DNA of 64,000 nt. Origin: Qipengyuania_B sp965214525 (GTDB lineage: Bacteria; Pseudomonadota; Alphaproteobacteria; Sphingomonadales; Sphingomonadaceae). Positions 1 through 9,200 of the stretch are shown one piece after another (positions within the stretch are counted from its first letter, which is position 1; each line of letters begins with the position of its first letter). The stretch lies in assembly GCA_965214525.1 (NCBI GenBank), contig OZ243959.1:1-64000 (forward strand), in the 5' to 3' direction. The translations under genes were made by a program, and so were the position numbers. The notes beneath the pieces were generated by a model. That model was not told the DNA's origin, did no database searches, and saw nothing but the letters and a program-made list of their open reading frames with translations.

Positions 1-2674
1 AGCCTCGCGCATCTTTTCAGTAGCGACCTTCGGGCTGGTCTCGAACAGGGAGGCGAGCTTCTCGAAGTCGATGCCGGAAAGGTCCACACGGCCCTTGGCG
101 CTGTCGCCTTCAACGATAGGGGTGACGATAGCGACGCCCTCAAGCTTCTCGTCGAGGAGCTGGGCGATCCGAGCGGAGATGGCGGAGATATCGACCGGCC
201 CCAATCTGGCGCGGACGGCATCGGAAAGCGTGTGGGAAGACCGCCACGGACCTGAGGAAGGGCGCAGCTCGCTCATCTGGCAGCAGAGCCTTGTATGCTC
301 GCGTCACAGCTCCAGCGAGCCTGAGAAACTCCCTGCGGCGATCATCGGGGGCTATCAGAGCCTCTACAGCCCCATTTATGAGCTTGAGGCGCTCGAAGTC
401 TTTGGCAGTCATGATTGCCTCGGGATCGACGCTGAGTGGCTTCACAAAGGTACCGATGGCATCCAAAGCTCTGTCCAGCTCGGCGATAAGTGCCTGCTTG
501 TCCTGGATAGGGGTCTCGCCATCACCCCGACCAGCGGCGTAGACCGCCAGCGCCTTCTGGAGGTTCTGGAAAACGCCCACGTAATCCACGATGACGCCAG
601 AGGTCTTGCCCTCGGACTTCCGGTTGGCCCTGGCAATCGTCTGCATCAGCGTGTGCGACTTCATCGGCTTATCGAGATAGATAGTGCCAATGCTGGGGAC
701 GTCGAAGCCCGTGATCCACATGGCGCACACGAACACGAGCCGCAGCGGATCGTCCTTGTTCTTAAACTTTGTCTCCAAGTCTTCCTGCTGCATCCGTTCG
801 CGGTGCGGCAGTATGTCGAGGCCCTTCTTGCGCAGATCGTCGACCTCGTTCTGGCCCTGGCTCACCACCACAGCCATGTCGAGCTCGCGCAGCCACATAA
901 GCCGCTCGGCAATAGCCGCCCCCTCGGCTTCGTACGCTGTCTTAAGGCGCTGCTCGTCCTGCTCGATCAGCCGGGCGACCGCCGCCTTGACCTTGTCGTG
1001 CATTGTGACCGCCGTGGCCTTGTCGATGGCGACGAACATCGCCTTCCCACGGTAGCCTCTCTGCGCGAAGTGAAGCGCCACATCCTCGGCCACCTTGTCC
1101 AGCCGGTCGCTGTTCGTAATGAGAGTGTATTGGCGACCGAACTGCTGGTTGAGTTTCTTCTGCTGCTCCTCATCCAGCGCCGCCTCATCGAGCAGCTCAT
1201 CGAGTTCTTCCTGTAGCTCGTCAGCATCGAGCTGCAGCTCCGGCTTGCGGCCCTCATAGTACAGCGGGACGGTCGCTCCGTCCTTCACAGACTGGGCGAA
1301 GTCGTAGACCGAAACGTAGTCCCCGAAAACCTCCTTGGTCCGGCTCTCGTCGCCCTTGATGAGCGGGGTGCCGGTGAACCCAATGAAGGCGGCGTTCGGG
1401 AGGGCCTTGCGCATGTTGGCCGCGAGCTGGGCGTATTGGCTCCGGTGGGCCTCGTCGGTCATCACGATGATGTCGGAGCGCTCCGAAAGCACCGGCATCG
1501 GCTCGGTGGCTTCGGTCGAGAACTTCTGGATCAGCGTGAAGACGTAGCGCTCGTTGCCCGCCAGCAGGTCCCTCAGGTGCGCCCGGCTGCCCGCCTGCGC
1601 GTTCTGAGTATCCTTCGTCAGCGCCCCGGCGGTAGCGAACTGTCCTGCGATCTGATCATCGAGCTCGGTCCGGTCGGTCACCACTACGAAGGTGTAATTG
1701 CCACCCATTCGCCGCAGGACCTTCTCGGCGAACATCACCATTGATAGGCTCTTGCCTGAGCCCTGGGTGTGCCAGAAGACCCCAAGTCGCCCTTGGTTCT
1801 CCTCGATGTGCCGCACGGCTTCCATGGCACGGTTGACGCCCAGCACTTGGTGGTAGCGTCCGATGATCTTGGTGAGCCCGCCTTTGGCTTCGTCGAACAG
1901 CACGAAGTTCTCGATTATGTCGAGGAACCGGGCTGGCTTACAGGTTGCCCTTAGCATCGTCTCGAGGCTCGGGTCCTCTGGGCCGCCTTCTTCCAGCCGC
2001 TTCCAGGGCGAGAAGAACTGGAGGGGCGCATGGCTCGCGCCAATGGCCGTCTCAAGACCGTTAGAGAGGATCACGAAGCCATTGGCGTGGAAGAGCTGTG
2101 GGATGGTATCCTTGTAGTCCCTAAGGTTCTTCTCGTAGGCTTCGGCGAATGGCCTGGTCGGAGCCTTCCATTCGGCGAAAAGCAACGGAAGTCCGTTCAC
2201 GTAGCCAATGGTGTCGGGCCTTTTGGTGAGCCCATACTTCGTTTCGATCCAGACTTGGTTGGCCGCCAGGAAGTCGTTGTTGCTAGGCTCCTTCCAGTCG
2301 ATCACCCGGACCAATATGTCTTCGAAGCGACCCTGATCGCTCTTCATCTCGACCCGTACGCCTTCCCTCAGGAGCGTCAGGACCTCTCTGTTAGCGGCGA
2401 CGGGGATCACTGCCGTTCGGTCCCGCGTCAGCTTTTCCTCGGCCTTCCTGAGGGCTTCCTGAGGTAGCTCAGGGTTGAGCTTGGCGAGAGCCGTCCGCAG
2501 TCTGGCGGGCAGGTGCGGCTCTTTCAGGCTCGGGCGTCCATAGGCGTTCTCGGGTCCGGGCTTGTCGTGGTAGAGGTTGACGCACTCCCAGCCGAGCTCC
2601 TTCAGCAGCGCCAGTGCGGGCTGTTCGACGCCGCCGTCCTCGGAGGCAACCAGGCCAGAGAGCGAGGGCGGCAT
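1..2674 (-). pseudogene. hsdR: Type I restriction enzyme R subunit (HsdR), frameshifted and cut by the window edge
   Basis: This is the motor and nuclease subunit of a type I restriction complex. Reading from the ATG at 2674, a PD-(D/E)XK nuclease signature is visible (D154, then E168-W-K170). Helicase motifs follow: Walker A GSGKS at 305-309, DEAH at 407-410, TGTP at 434-437, and ARANRK late in the motor domain. The frame is intact to about 235-240. There one extra base (a G in GGG at 234-236 on the plus strand) shifts it, and the original frame then stops at 140. In the neighbouring frame the expected C-terminal sequence continues (HTLSDAVRARLGPVDISA, later FETSPKVATEKMREA) and stays open to base 1, so the true gene leaves the window. 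Its start overlaps the upstream stop by one base (TGATG). Whether the frameshift is biological or a sequencing error cannot be decided here. Confidence 0.9.
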
Positions 2675-3681
2675 CAGGCGACCTCGGCTCCATCATGTTC
2701 GGTAAGATCGCTTTCCGTGCCTGCGGGTGCGTGGGAAGCAAAGATGGTAAGGTATGGCTGGAAGACCTCGCGAAAGAGTTCGAGGTTTTTGATGAGCCAT
2801 TGCTGCTGTTTCGGCCAATCCTTTTCCACAGTCGGGTCATCGCCATCCTTATACAGAGCGATGCGGCTTTGCTTTTTACCTTCAAGCCGCTGCCAGTCCA
2901 GGCCAGGGATGCTCTCGTCGATGACATGCTTATGCGCGGCCAATTGTTCGAACCAGAGTTTACCCGGTGGTCTTCGGAAATTGAACTCCACAGACAGCCG
3001 TTTCTCCTGGCTATTGATGGTCGCGGTGAGCCAAGTATCGGTCTTGCCGATGGAGAAGTCGAACCAATGCTGAGGCCGCGCTTTGCGAGGCGTAAGCTTA
3101 CTTCCCTCTTCCTTCAATTGCGCTTTGAGCGCCTGCCAAAACCGGCCTTGCTGCTCTTTCAGATCGGTGACCTGCGCCTTTGCACCCTGCTTCACCTCTC
3201 GCGCCCAATCGTTCGGTTGAGCCACGATGTTAAACATTGGGGCAGGTGGGGAGCCTTCGATCTGCCACAGCTCAATCTCCAGTCCGAAGAGCTCCAAGCC
3301 CTCGCCTGTCACGTCGTTGAGCCAGTCGAGCGCCGCCCGGTGCTCTTCGGCGAAGTTCTCCGCGATCCACACAATGGTCACCGCGTCTAGTCCAGCGGCA
3401 TAGGTTAAGAGCTGCCCAAGGTGACGGTGATCGGTCCGCTCGAGCTGGTTCTCAATCAGCACCCAGTGGTCGTCGGTCGTGTCAGTCCGCTTGGCCAGGA
3501 TGTCGGCCTTGAACGGTCCCACGAACTTCTCCGTCGCCTCGACCTCCAGCTCCATGTCGAGGGTTTCCTGGAGCAATTCCATGCCCTCCTCGGAGGCCAG
3601 CCAAGGTGTGAAGTGAGAAGCCTCGTTCATCCACGCACTGCGGACGTCGATGCGCTGTACCTTGCCGAGCTTGGGGATCAT
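2674..3681 (-). CDS. DUF4268-type protein with PD-(D/E)XK-like N-terminus, embedded in the hsd operon
   Basis: A 335-residue protein encoded between hsdS and hsdR and translationally coupled to both (4-base ATGA overlap with hsdS, 1-base overlap with hsdR). The N-terminal part has the layout of a PD-(D/E)XK nuclease fold: D60 in FKADILAK, then E77-N-Q79 in VLIENQLE, followed by a helix with LGQLLTYAAGLDA. The C-terminal part resembles DUF4268, which is often found beside restriction systems. E-x-Q in place of E-x-K also occurs in active members of this superfamily. Its role is unknown. It could be an accessory nuclease, a modulator of HsdR, or a separate defence effector. The family name is from memory of sequence style. 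Confidence 0.75.
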   Translation of the reverse strand: MIPKLGKVQRIDVRSAWMNEASHFTPWLASEEGMELLQETLDMELEVEATEKFVGPFKADILAKRTDTTDDHWVLIENQLERTDHRHLGQLLTYAAGLDAVTIVWIAENFAEEHRAALDWLNDVTGEGLELFGLEIELWQIEGSPPAPMFNIVAQPNDWAREVKQGAKAQVTDLKEQQGRFWQALKAQLKEEGSKLTPRKARPQHWFDFSIGKTDTWLTATINSQEKRLSVEFNFRRPPGKLWFEQLAAHKHVIDESIPGLDWQRLEGKKQSRIALYKDGDDPTVEKDWPKQQQWLIKNLELFREVFQPYLTIFASHAPAGTESDLTEHDGAEVA

Positions 3682-4928
3682 GCTGCCTCCTCCAGTTCAT
3701 GCTCGGTAGCCTCGACGGAGAGCTGGCCACAGATGAGACGGGGAAGCAGGAGGTCGCGGGAGGCCGCGAGCTTCTGGTTGGCGTTGCCAAGCTCTCCAAT
3801 GAGCTGAAGCATCGGCCAAGCAGCCTGTTCAAAACGACCCAGTAGTTCATCGTCATTCGGTACGCCCATTTCGAACGCTGCAACGCTGTCGGTTCGCGCT
3901 CGCTGCCTTCCACTCGCCCCTGACATTGAAGATTGGGCGTGATCGCGGAAAGCTGGGTTTCGTGCGAGGCAATACGCGAAGGCTGGACCAGCCCTCTCGC
4001 CACGGATCACGATGAACTCGGTCGAGCCAAACCCGACGCCTGGATCATGAGGAAGTTGGCGCACCAATCCCGTCTTGCCGTTTTCTAGGCATGGCGTGAT
4101 GCGGGCGAACACGGTGTCGTCGTTTCTGAACTTTGCACCGGAGTTCCCCGACCGATACTCGAACGGCTCGATCAATGAGGTGCTCGTATCGAGCAATCCC
4201 ATCGAGATGAAAGGCTTCTCTCCTTCCTTAGGAACCTTCGTCTTTGGGTCGAACTCGACGAGCGCACTTGCCGTGCCCCACTCCCACCCCTCAGGCAGCG
4301 GGCCATCGGGGGTGTCGAAGATGGGCACGTCTTCGTGGCCGGGGAAGCGGAAGCGGACGAACCACTCTTCGAACAGCCCCCGAGCCATCTCCTCCAGCAG
4401 CGCCACCCTCCGCCAATTGACCTCGATCAGGCCGTCATAGGCCCCCAGGATCGCCGCAATGCGCTCTTGTACCGTCCGATCCGGCAAAGACGAGACTGGA
4501 AGCCCTCGAATGTCTTTCATATTGAGGTGAGCTACAGTCGATCCCGTCGACGTCGCATGAAATCGTGCTTGGACCTCATCTCCCAACAGGTGATAGCATA
4601 GGAACAGCGGATCGACCTCAGTGCTATCAGGCCTAACGAGAACCGTACGTTGACCCAAGCAAACGTTGAGGCCGTCCGGTATGATTGCCACGTTCCCGAC
4701 TGGTGCCTCCCTTGCGATGATCAAGTCGCCTGGCCGGGGAACGGCTCGCCTTGTCCACTTCTCGAAGGTCTCTTGAGAAACACGGTTTACCTTATCGAGG
4801 AGCAACCGCCCCCGACCAATATTTGGCGTTCGAATAGACGGGAAGCCATCTTCGGACAGAGGCGCGGTCTTGTGCTCGCAATCAACGATTAGCTCGCATA
4901 AATCTAAAAGCGTACGAGCTTCGGTCAC
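3678..4928 (-). CDS. hsdS: Type I restriction enzyme specificity subunit (HsdS)
   Basis: A 416-residue DNA-recognition subunit. Two target-recognition halves are visible, each ending in a helical conserved region. The first ends with a segment around VQERIAAILGAYDGLIEVN and the motif LFEEWFVRF. The second ends with NQKLAASRDLLLPRLICGQL. The target sequence cannot be predicted from the protein. It overlaps hsdM upstream and the DUF4268 gene downstream by 4 bases each (ATGA), so the four genes form one coupled operon. HsdS pairs with HsdM to form the methyltransferase. Confidence 0.93.
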   Translation of the reverse strand: MTEARTLLDLCELIVDCEHKTAPLSEDGFPSIRTPNIGRGRLLLDKVNRVSQETFEKWTRRAVPRPGDLIIAREAPVGNVAIIPDGLNVCLGQRTVLVRPDSTEVDPLFLCYHLLGDEVQARFHATSTGSTVAHLNMKDIRGLPVSSLPDRTVQERIAAILGAYDGLIEVNWRRVALLEEMARGLFEEWFVRFRFPGHEDVPIFDTPDGPLPEGWEWGTASALVEFDPKTKVPKEGEKPFISMGLLDTSTSLIEPFEYRSGNSGAKFRNDDTVFARITPCLENGKTGLVRQLPHDPGVGFGSTEFIVIRGERAGPAFAYCLARNPAFRDHAQSSMSGASGRQRARTDSVAAFEMGVPNDDELLGRFEQAAWPMLQLIGELGNANQKLAASRDLLLPRLICGQLSVEATEHELEEAA

Positions 4929-6484
4929 TGTGCGAGCACCTCTGCCACGTTCTGCGCGATGGTCTCCTGCAGCCGCGCTGCCTCGGCGTTCAGCACCTCC
5001 AGCTCTTCTTGCAGGCTCTCCAGCCGCTGCTTGAAGTCCACATCATCTATCTGCTCTCCAGCGGCAACGCCAACATAACGGCCAGGGTTGAGGCTCCAAT
5101 CTTGCGCCTCGATGTCCGACCGGCTGGCAACCTTGCAGAGATCTGGAATGGGCTTGAAGCCCTCTTCACCGAAGGTCTCAGCCATCATGTCGGCGCTGCC
5201 CTGCTCAGTCTCCACCTCCTCGCCGCGCCACATCCGTACCATGTTGCCGATGAACTCGACGTGCTCCGGCGTGTACTCGCGGTGGGCTTTGGTCACTTGG
5301 TGGAAGATGTTGCGAGCGTTGATGAACAGCACCTCGTCAGCCCGCTCCCCTTTCGCCTTGGCCTTGTCGAGGAACCAGAGGGTCACCGGCAGGGTCACCG
5401 TGAAGAACATGTTGGGTGAGGTGGAGACGATGACGTCGACCGAACCCGACTGCACCAGCTTCTTGCGCAGCTCTCGCTCCGAACCTCCCGCATCTGAAGC
5501 CGAGTTGGCCATGACGAAGCCCGCACGGCCTGTGTCGTTTAGCGCCGCATGGAAAAGCCCGACCCACAGGTAGTTCGCATTGTTGACTGTGGGGATGCCG
5601 AGAGAGAACCGAGCGTCTACAGTCCCCGTTTCGTTGACCAGGCGTTCGGTATCCACCTGGGACTGGTTGAACGGCGGGTTGGCCATGACGAAGTCGAACG
5701 CGCCTACCATCCGGTGAGGGTCCTCGTAATAGCTATTCGCCACCACGATGTCTCCCGACAGCCCATGGACCGCAAGGTTCAGGCGGCACAGCTTCTGCGT
5801 GTCCTCCATCTTCTCGATCCCGTACACGCTAAGCTCGCGGCTGGGGCTCTTGTGATGGCGCTTCACGAAGTCAGCGGAGTGGACGAACATCCCGCCCGAT
5901 CCGCAGGCAGGATCGAGGATTTTCCCATGGTACGGCTCGATCACCTCGACGATCAGCTTCACGATGGATGAGGGTGTGAAATACTCGCCGCCCTTCTGCA
6001 TGTAGGCCGAGGCGAACTCGCCCATGAAATACTCGAAGATTGCCCCATAGGCATCTCCGCTGATGTCTAGCGGCTGGAGGATGCGGAGGAGGTTCCTGAG
6101 GACCTTGTCGGGCAGCGATCCGTAGCCTTGTGGCATCACCCCGGCCAAATCGGGATTATGCGCTGTGATGCCCTTCATGGCCTCGTTGAGGGCCTCTGCG
6201 ACACTCTCGGTTTCCGGGAGGCTCAGGAGGTACGAGAAGCAGGCGTTGTTGGGTAGATAGACCGCGCCATGCCCATGGTAATCCTGAGGGGTCGGTGTGA
6301 GGCGTCCGGTAAAGGTCCTCGAAAGCTCGGCATGCACCGCGTCGAACTTCGCCTCCATTTGCCGAAGAGCAATGAGAGCCAGCACTGGCTGCGCGTACTG
6401 GTCAGGCCTCAGCGCCGTGTTAGTCCAGAGCTGGTTCGCAGCTTGAAATAGGCGTCGTGATAGGTCTTGAAGATCGATGGCCAC
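4925..6484 (-). CDS. hsdM: Type I restriction-modification methyltransferase subunit (HsdM)
   Basis: A 519-residue N6-adenine DNA methyltransferase subunit. It has an HsdM N-terminal helical domain followed by the catalytic domain: SAM-binding motif DPACGSGGMF at 191-200 and catalytic NPPF at 269-272. The C-terminal end is coiled-coil-like (EELEVLNAEAARLQETI) and should contact HsdS. It is the first gene of the hsd operon. The roughly 175 bases upstream (6485-6659) are non-coding and should hold the promoter, but no clear -35/-10 pair is assigned. No integrase or attachment site is seen beside the system. Confidence 0.95.
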   Translation of the reverse strand: MAIDLQDLSRRLFQAANQLWTNTALRPDQYAQPVLALIALRQMEAKFDAVHAELSRTFTGRLTPTPQDYHGHGAVYLPNNACFSYLLSLPETESVAEALNEAMKGITAHNPDLAGVMPQGYGSLPDKVLRNLLRILQPLDISGDAYGAIFEYFMGEFASAYMQKGGEYFTPSSIVKLIVEVIEPYHGKILDPACGSGGMFVHSADFVKRHHKSPSRELSVYGIEKMEDTQKLCRLNLAVHGLSGDIVVANSYYEDPHRMVGAFDFVMANPPFNQSQVDTERLVNETGTVDARFSLGIPTVNNANYLWVGLFHAALNDTGRAGFVMANSASDAGGSERELRKKLVQSGSVDVIVSTSPNMFFTVTLPVTLWFLDKAKAKGERADEVLFINARNIFHQVTKAHREYTPEHVEFIGNMVRMWRGEEVETEQGSADMMAETFGEEGFKPIPDLCKVASRSDIEAQDWSLNPGRYVGVAAGEQIDDVDFKQRLESLQEELEVLNAEAARLQETIAQNVAEVLAQ

Positions 6485-6659
6485 TTAAACTCCCCCCAGC
6501 TTTCCGAGGCGACATTACTTCTCTAGTCTGTAACGTCTAGCCCGTTTAGAGCCTTGCGCCACCTGAGGAGAAGGTACAAAAGCAAGGTGCAAATCCAATC
6601 ATCGGAGCGGAGCAAAATGGCGGATTTCTGGTCTTTTTAGGTGCTGGAGGTCGCTTCAC

Positions 6660-7214
6660 CTAGGCGGCACCATTTTCCTCGTCCGCCGGATCGGGGCCTG
6701 CATTGCGCACTTCTCGCAGGAGTTCGTGTTCCAGCCGGTCGCCATGCAAGACCGAGATATCGCCCGTGGTTTCCAGAATGACGGCACGTATCTGCCGCAT
6801 TTCCAACACGTTGGCCTCGCGCAACTTGGCGTAAATATCGGCTTTGGACACGCGCGTCTCGTCGAGCGCGCGTTCGATGAACACCCCGTCGCGCATCAAC
6901 ATTACCGGCTCGTTCTGGATCAGCGCTTCGACATTGTCGGACGCCCGGCGCAGGCGTGCTGATATGTATTGCGTGACGAACAGGCCGACCATGGCGGCGA
7001 ACACCTGTGCCAGTGCGCTCCCCTCCGTCGCCTGCGAACCGCCAGCAACGAGCGATCCCATGGCAACGGTCATCACGAAATCGAAATTGGTCATCTTCGA
7101 GAATGAGCGCAGGCCGACTATCCGGACCAGTAGCACAACCCACATCAGGGATACGGCCGACAGGATCAGGCCGCGCAGCACCGCATCGATCAGCGGGTCG
7201 GAAGGATAGAACAT
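6660..7214 (-). CDS. DUF421 / YetF-family membrane protein
   Basis: A 184-residue protein with two to three N-terminal membrane segments (about 10-30, 45-65 and 70-85) followed by a cytosolic domain. The motif GLRSFSKMTNFDFVMTVAMG is typical of YetF/DUF421 proteins, and the cytosolic part contains RDGVFIERALDETRVSKADI. The family's biochemical role is unclear, although Bacillus YetF-type proteins are linked to membrane and spore functions. It is divergent from the ArsR-methyltransferase gene, and the two starts are 76 bases apart with a palindrome between them, so they may share regulation. Confidence 0.8.
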   Translation of the reverse strand: MFYPSDPLIDAVLRGLILSAVSLMWVVLLVRIVGLRSFSKMTNFDFVMTVAMGSLVAGGSQATEGSALAQVFAAMVGLFVTQYISARLRRASDNVEALIQNEPVMLMRDGVFIERALDETRVSKADIYAKLREANVLEMRQIRAVILETTGDISVLHGDRLEHELLREVRNAGPDPADEENGAA

Positions 7215-7262
7215 TCAAAGTCTCCAGGTGTTTTGACGGCCCGCTCCCCAAGACATTTACAC

Positions 7263-7282
7263 ATATAAAAATATCTTTATAT
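7263..7282. promoter_or_regulatory. Palindromic operator, likely ArsR-family site
   Basis: ATATAAAAATATCTTTATAT is a 20-base palindrome with only one mismatched base pair (positions 8 and 13). It lies 9-28 bases upstream of the ATG of an ArsR-family regulator fused to a methyltransferase, inside the divergent promoter region shared with the DUF421 gene. AT-rich dyads like this are typical ArsR/SmtB operators, so autoregulation is the natural inference. Confidence 0.7.
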
Positions 7283-7290
7283 CGGTATCG

Positions 7291-8274
7291 ATGCAGACCG
7301 AAGCGATTTTCCGGGCCCTGGCCGATACGACGCGGCTGCGTATCCTGCGGCTGTTGCAGGAAATGGAACTTGCCGTGGGTGAACTGGCACAAGTGCTGGC
7401 TCAAAGCCAGCCGCGCGTATCGCGGCATGTGGCCATATTGTGCGATGCCAATCTAGCCGAGCGCCGGCGTGAAGGAAGCTGGGTGTTCCTTCGGGCCAAG
7501 GGGGCGGACGAAGATCACCCCATGGCCGCAGCCGTCGCCCGGACGATCGCGATTGCCGCACGCGAAGACAAGGTATTCGGCGCACATTGCGATACGGATC
7601 GCGCTCAGCTCGATGCCGTTCGCCGCGCCCGCGAAGCCAATGCCGGAGCATATTTCGCCAGGCATGCCGCTGACTGGGACGAGCTGCGCCAACTGCACAG
7701 TTCCGATGTGACGGTGGAGCAGGCGTTGGTTGCGGCGATGGCAGATGCGCCGTTGGGCGATCTTCTGGATATCGGGACCGGGACCGGACGCATGGCGGAA
7801 CTGTTCGCGCCGCGCGCCGACCGGATCGTCGCGCTCGACAAGAGCCTGGAAATGCTGCGTGTCGCGCGCGCCAAGCTGCAACATCTCCCGGCAGAGCGGG
7901 TCGAGCTCGTGCAGGGCGATTTTCGCAAATTGCCGTTCCCCGCGCACCGCTTCGCCACCGTGATGCTGCATCAGGTGCTGCATTTCGCGCACGATCCGGC
8001 GGGCGTGGTGGCCGAAGCCGCCCGGGTCACACAAACGGGCGGTCGGATTGCCATCATCGATTTCGCCGCGCACGACAGGGAGGAGTTGCGCGAACGCCAT
8101 GCGCATACGCGCCTGGGGTTCACCGATAACAGCGTCGCGCAGATGCTGCGCAAGGCGGGACTCGAAATCGGCGAACCCATTGCCCTTGCTGGGGAGGAGC
8201 TCGTGGTGAAGATCTGGCTGGGCCACAAGCCGGAAAAGCGGCTGCGCACGGCCGATGAAAGGGTCTCGGCATGA
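7291..8274 (+). CDS. ArsR-family regulator fused to a SAM-dependent methyltransferase
   Basis: A 327-residue two-domain protein. Residues 1-95 form an ArsR-type winged helix (FRALADTTRLRILRLL, then recognition-helix region SQPRVSRHVAIL). Residues about 115-310 are a class I methyltransferase with SAM motif LLDIGTGTGRMAELF (158-172) and a motif near LHQVLHFAHDP. No metal-binding cysteine cluster is evident in the ArsR domain, so it probably senses a small metabolite rather than arsenic. It overlaps metF by 4 bases (ATGA), which points to control of the methionine/SAM cycle. In other proteobacteria an ArsR-family protein (SahR) senses S-adenosylhomocysteine, and a similar signal is inferred here. 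The substrate of the methyltransferase domain is unknown. Confidence 0.85.
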   Translation: MQTEAIFRALADTTRLRILRLLQEMELAVGELAQVLAQSQPRVSRHVAILCDANLAERRREGSWVFLRAKGADEDHPMAAAVARTIAIAAREDKVFGAHCDTDRAQLDAVRRAREANAGAYFARHAADWDELRQLHSSDVTVEQALVAAMADAPLGDLLDIGTGTGRMAELFAPRADRIVALDKSLEMLRVARAKLQHLPAERVELVQGDFRKLPFPAHRFATVMLHQVLHFAHDPAGVVAEAARVTQTGGRIAIIDFAAHDREELRERHAHTRLGFTDNSVAQMLRKAGLEIGEPIALAGEELVVKIWLGHKPEKRLRTADERVSA

Positions 8275-9200
8275 CGCGGCTCGACCAGATGCACGAAGCG
8301 CGCACGGCGCTGGACACGCCCCTGTTCGCAGCTTTACCCGGCGACATCTCGGCAAGCTTCGAATTCTTTCCGCCCAAAACGGAAAAGATGGAAGCGCAGT
8401 TGTGGGATGCGGTGCAGCAGTTGAAGCCGCTCAGCCCCGATTTCGTCTCCGTTACCTACGGAGCGGGTGGCTCGACGCGGGAGCGAACCCATGCCACCGT
8501 CTCGCGGATCATCAGCGAGGCGCATATTCCCGCCGCAGCGCACCTCACCTGCGTTGATGCCAGCAGGGACGCGATCCGCGAAGTGGCCGAGCAATATTGG
8601 GAAGAGGGCGTGCGCCATATCGTCGCGTTGCGGGGCGATGCCGGCGAACCGGGCGCAGCGTTCAATCCGCATCCACAAGGCTATCGCAATGCCGAAGAGC
8701 TGGTGCGCGGCCTCAAGGAGATCGCCGATTTCGAGATTTCCGTCGCCGCTTATCCTGAAACGCATCCCGATGCCGACTGCCCTGCGGCCGATATCGACAA
8801 TCTGAAGCGCAAGCTGGACGCCGGGGCAACCCGCGCTATCACGCAATTCTTCTTTTCCGCCGACACGTATTTCCGTTTCCGTGATACGCTGGAGAGGAAT
8901 GGCGTGGATGCGCCGGTGGTCCCGGGCATCCTGCCGGTGACCAACGTCGCGCAAGCAAGAAAATTCGCGGGTCTGTGCGGCGCGCAGATACCGAGATGGA
9001 TGGATGGTCTGTTCGAGGGGCTCGATGCGCGCCCGGCGGCACGGCAGCTGGTTGCAGCGACCATCGCCGCCGAACTCTGCCGCCGCCTTTATGCAGGCGG
9101 AGTGCGCGAGTTTCACTTCTACACCTTGAATCGTGCCGAATTGGCTTACGCGATCTGCCATATGCTGGGAATGCGTCCGAAGGAGAATGCAGGTGAATAA
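8271..9200 (+). CDS. metF: Methylenetetrahydrofolate reductase
   Basis: A 309-residue FAD-dependent enzyme that reduces 5,10-methylene-THF to 5-methyl-THF, the methyl donor for methionine synthase. The family start ISASFEFFPPKTEKME is present, as are SVTYGAGGSTRERT and the late ITQFFFSADTYF and PGILPVTN motifs. Length fits the bacterial family. It overlaps the upstream regulator by 4 bases and the downstream homocysteine methyltransferase gene by a few bases, so it is part of a tight met operon. Confidence 0.95.
   Translation: MTRLDQMHEARTALDTPLFAALPGDISASFEFFPPKTEKMEAQLWDAVQQLKPLSPDFVSVTYGAGGSTRERTHATVSRIISEAHIPAAAHLTCVDASRDAIREVAEQYWEEGVRHIVALRGDAGEPGAAFNPHPQGYRNAEELVRGLKEIADFEISVAAYPETHPDADCPAADIDNLKRKLDAGATRAITQFFFSADTYFRFRDTLERNGVDAPVVPGILPVTNVAQARKFAGLCGAQIPRWMDGLFEGLDARPAARQLVAATIAAELCRRLYAGGVREFHFYTLNRAELAYAICHMLGMRPKENAGE

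Noticed and set aside
1..6484. The restriction system as part of a mobile island
   Set aside because: No integrase, transposase, tRNA-linked direct repeat or other boundary signal is seen on the right side. The left side is outside the window.
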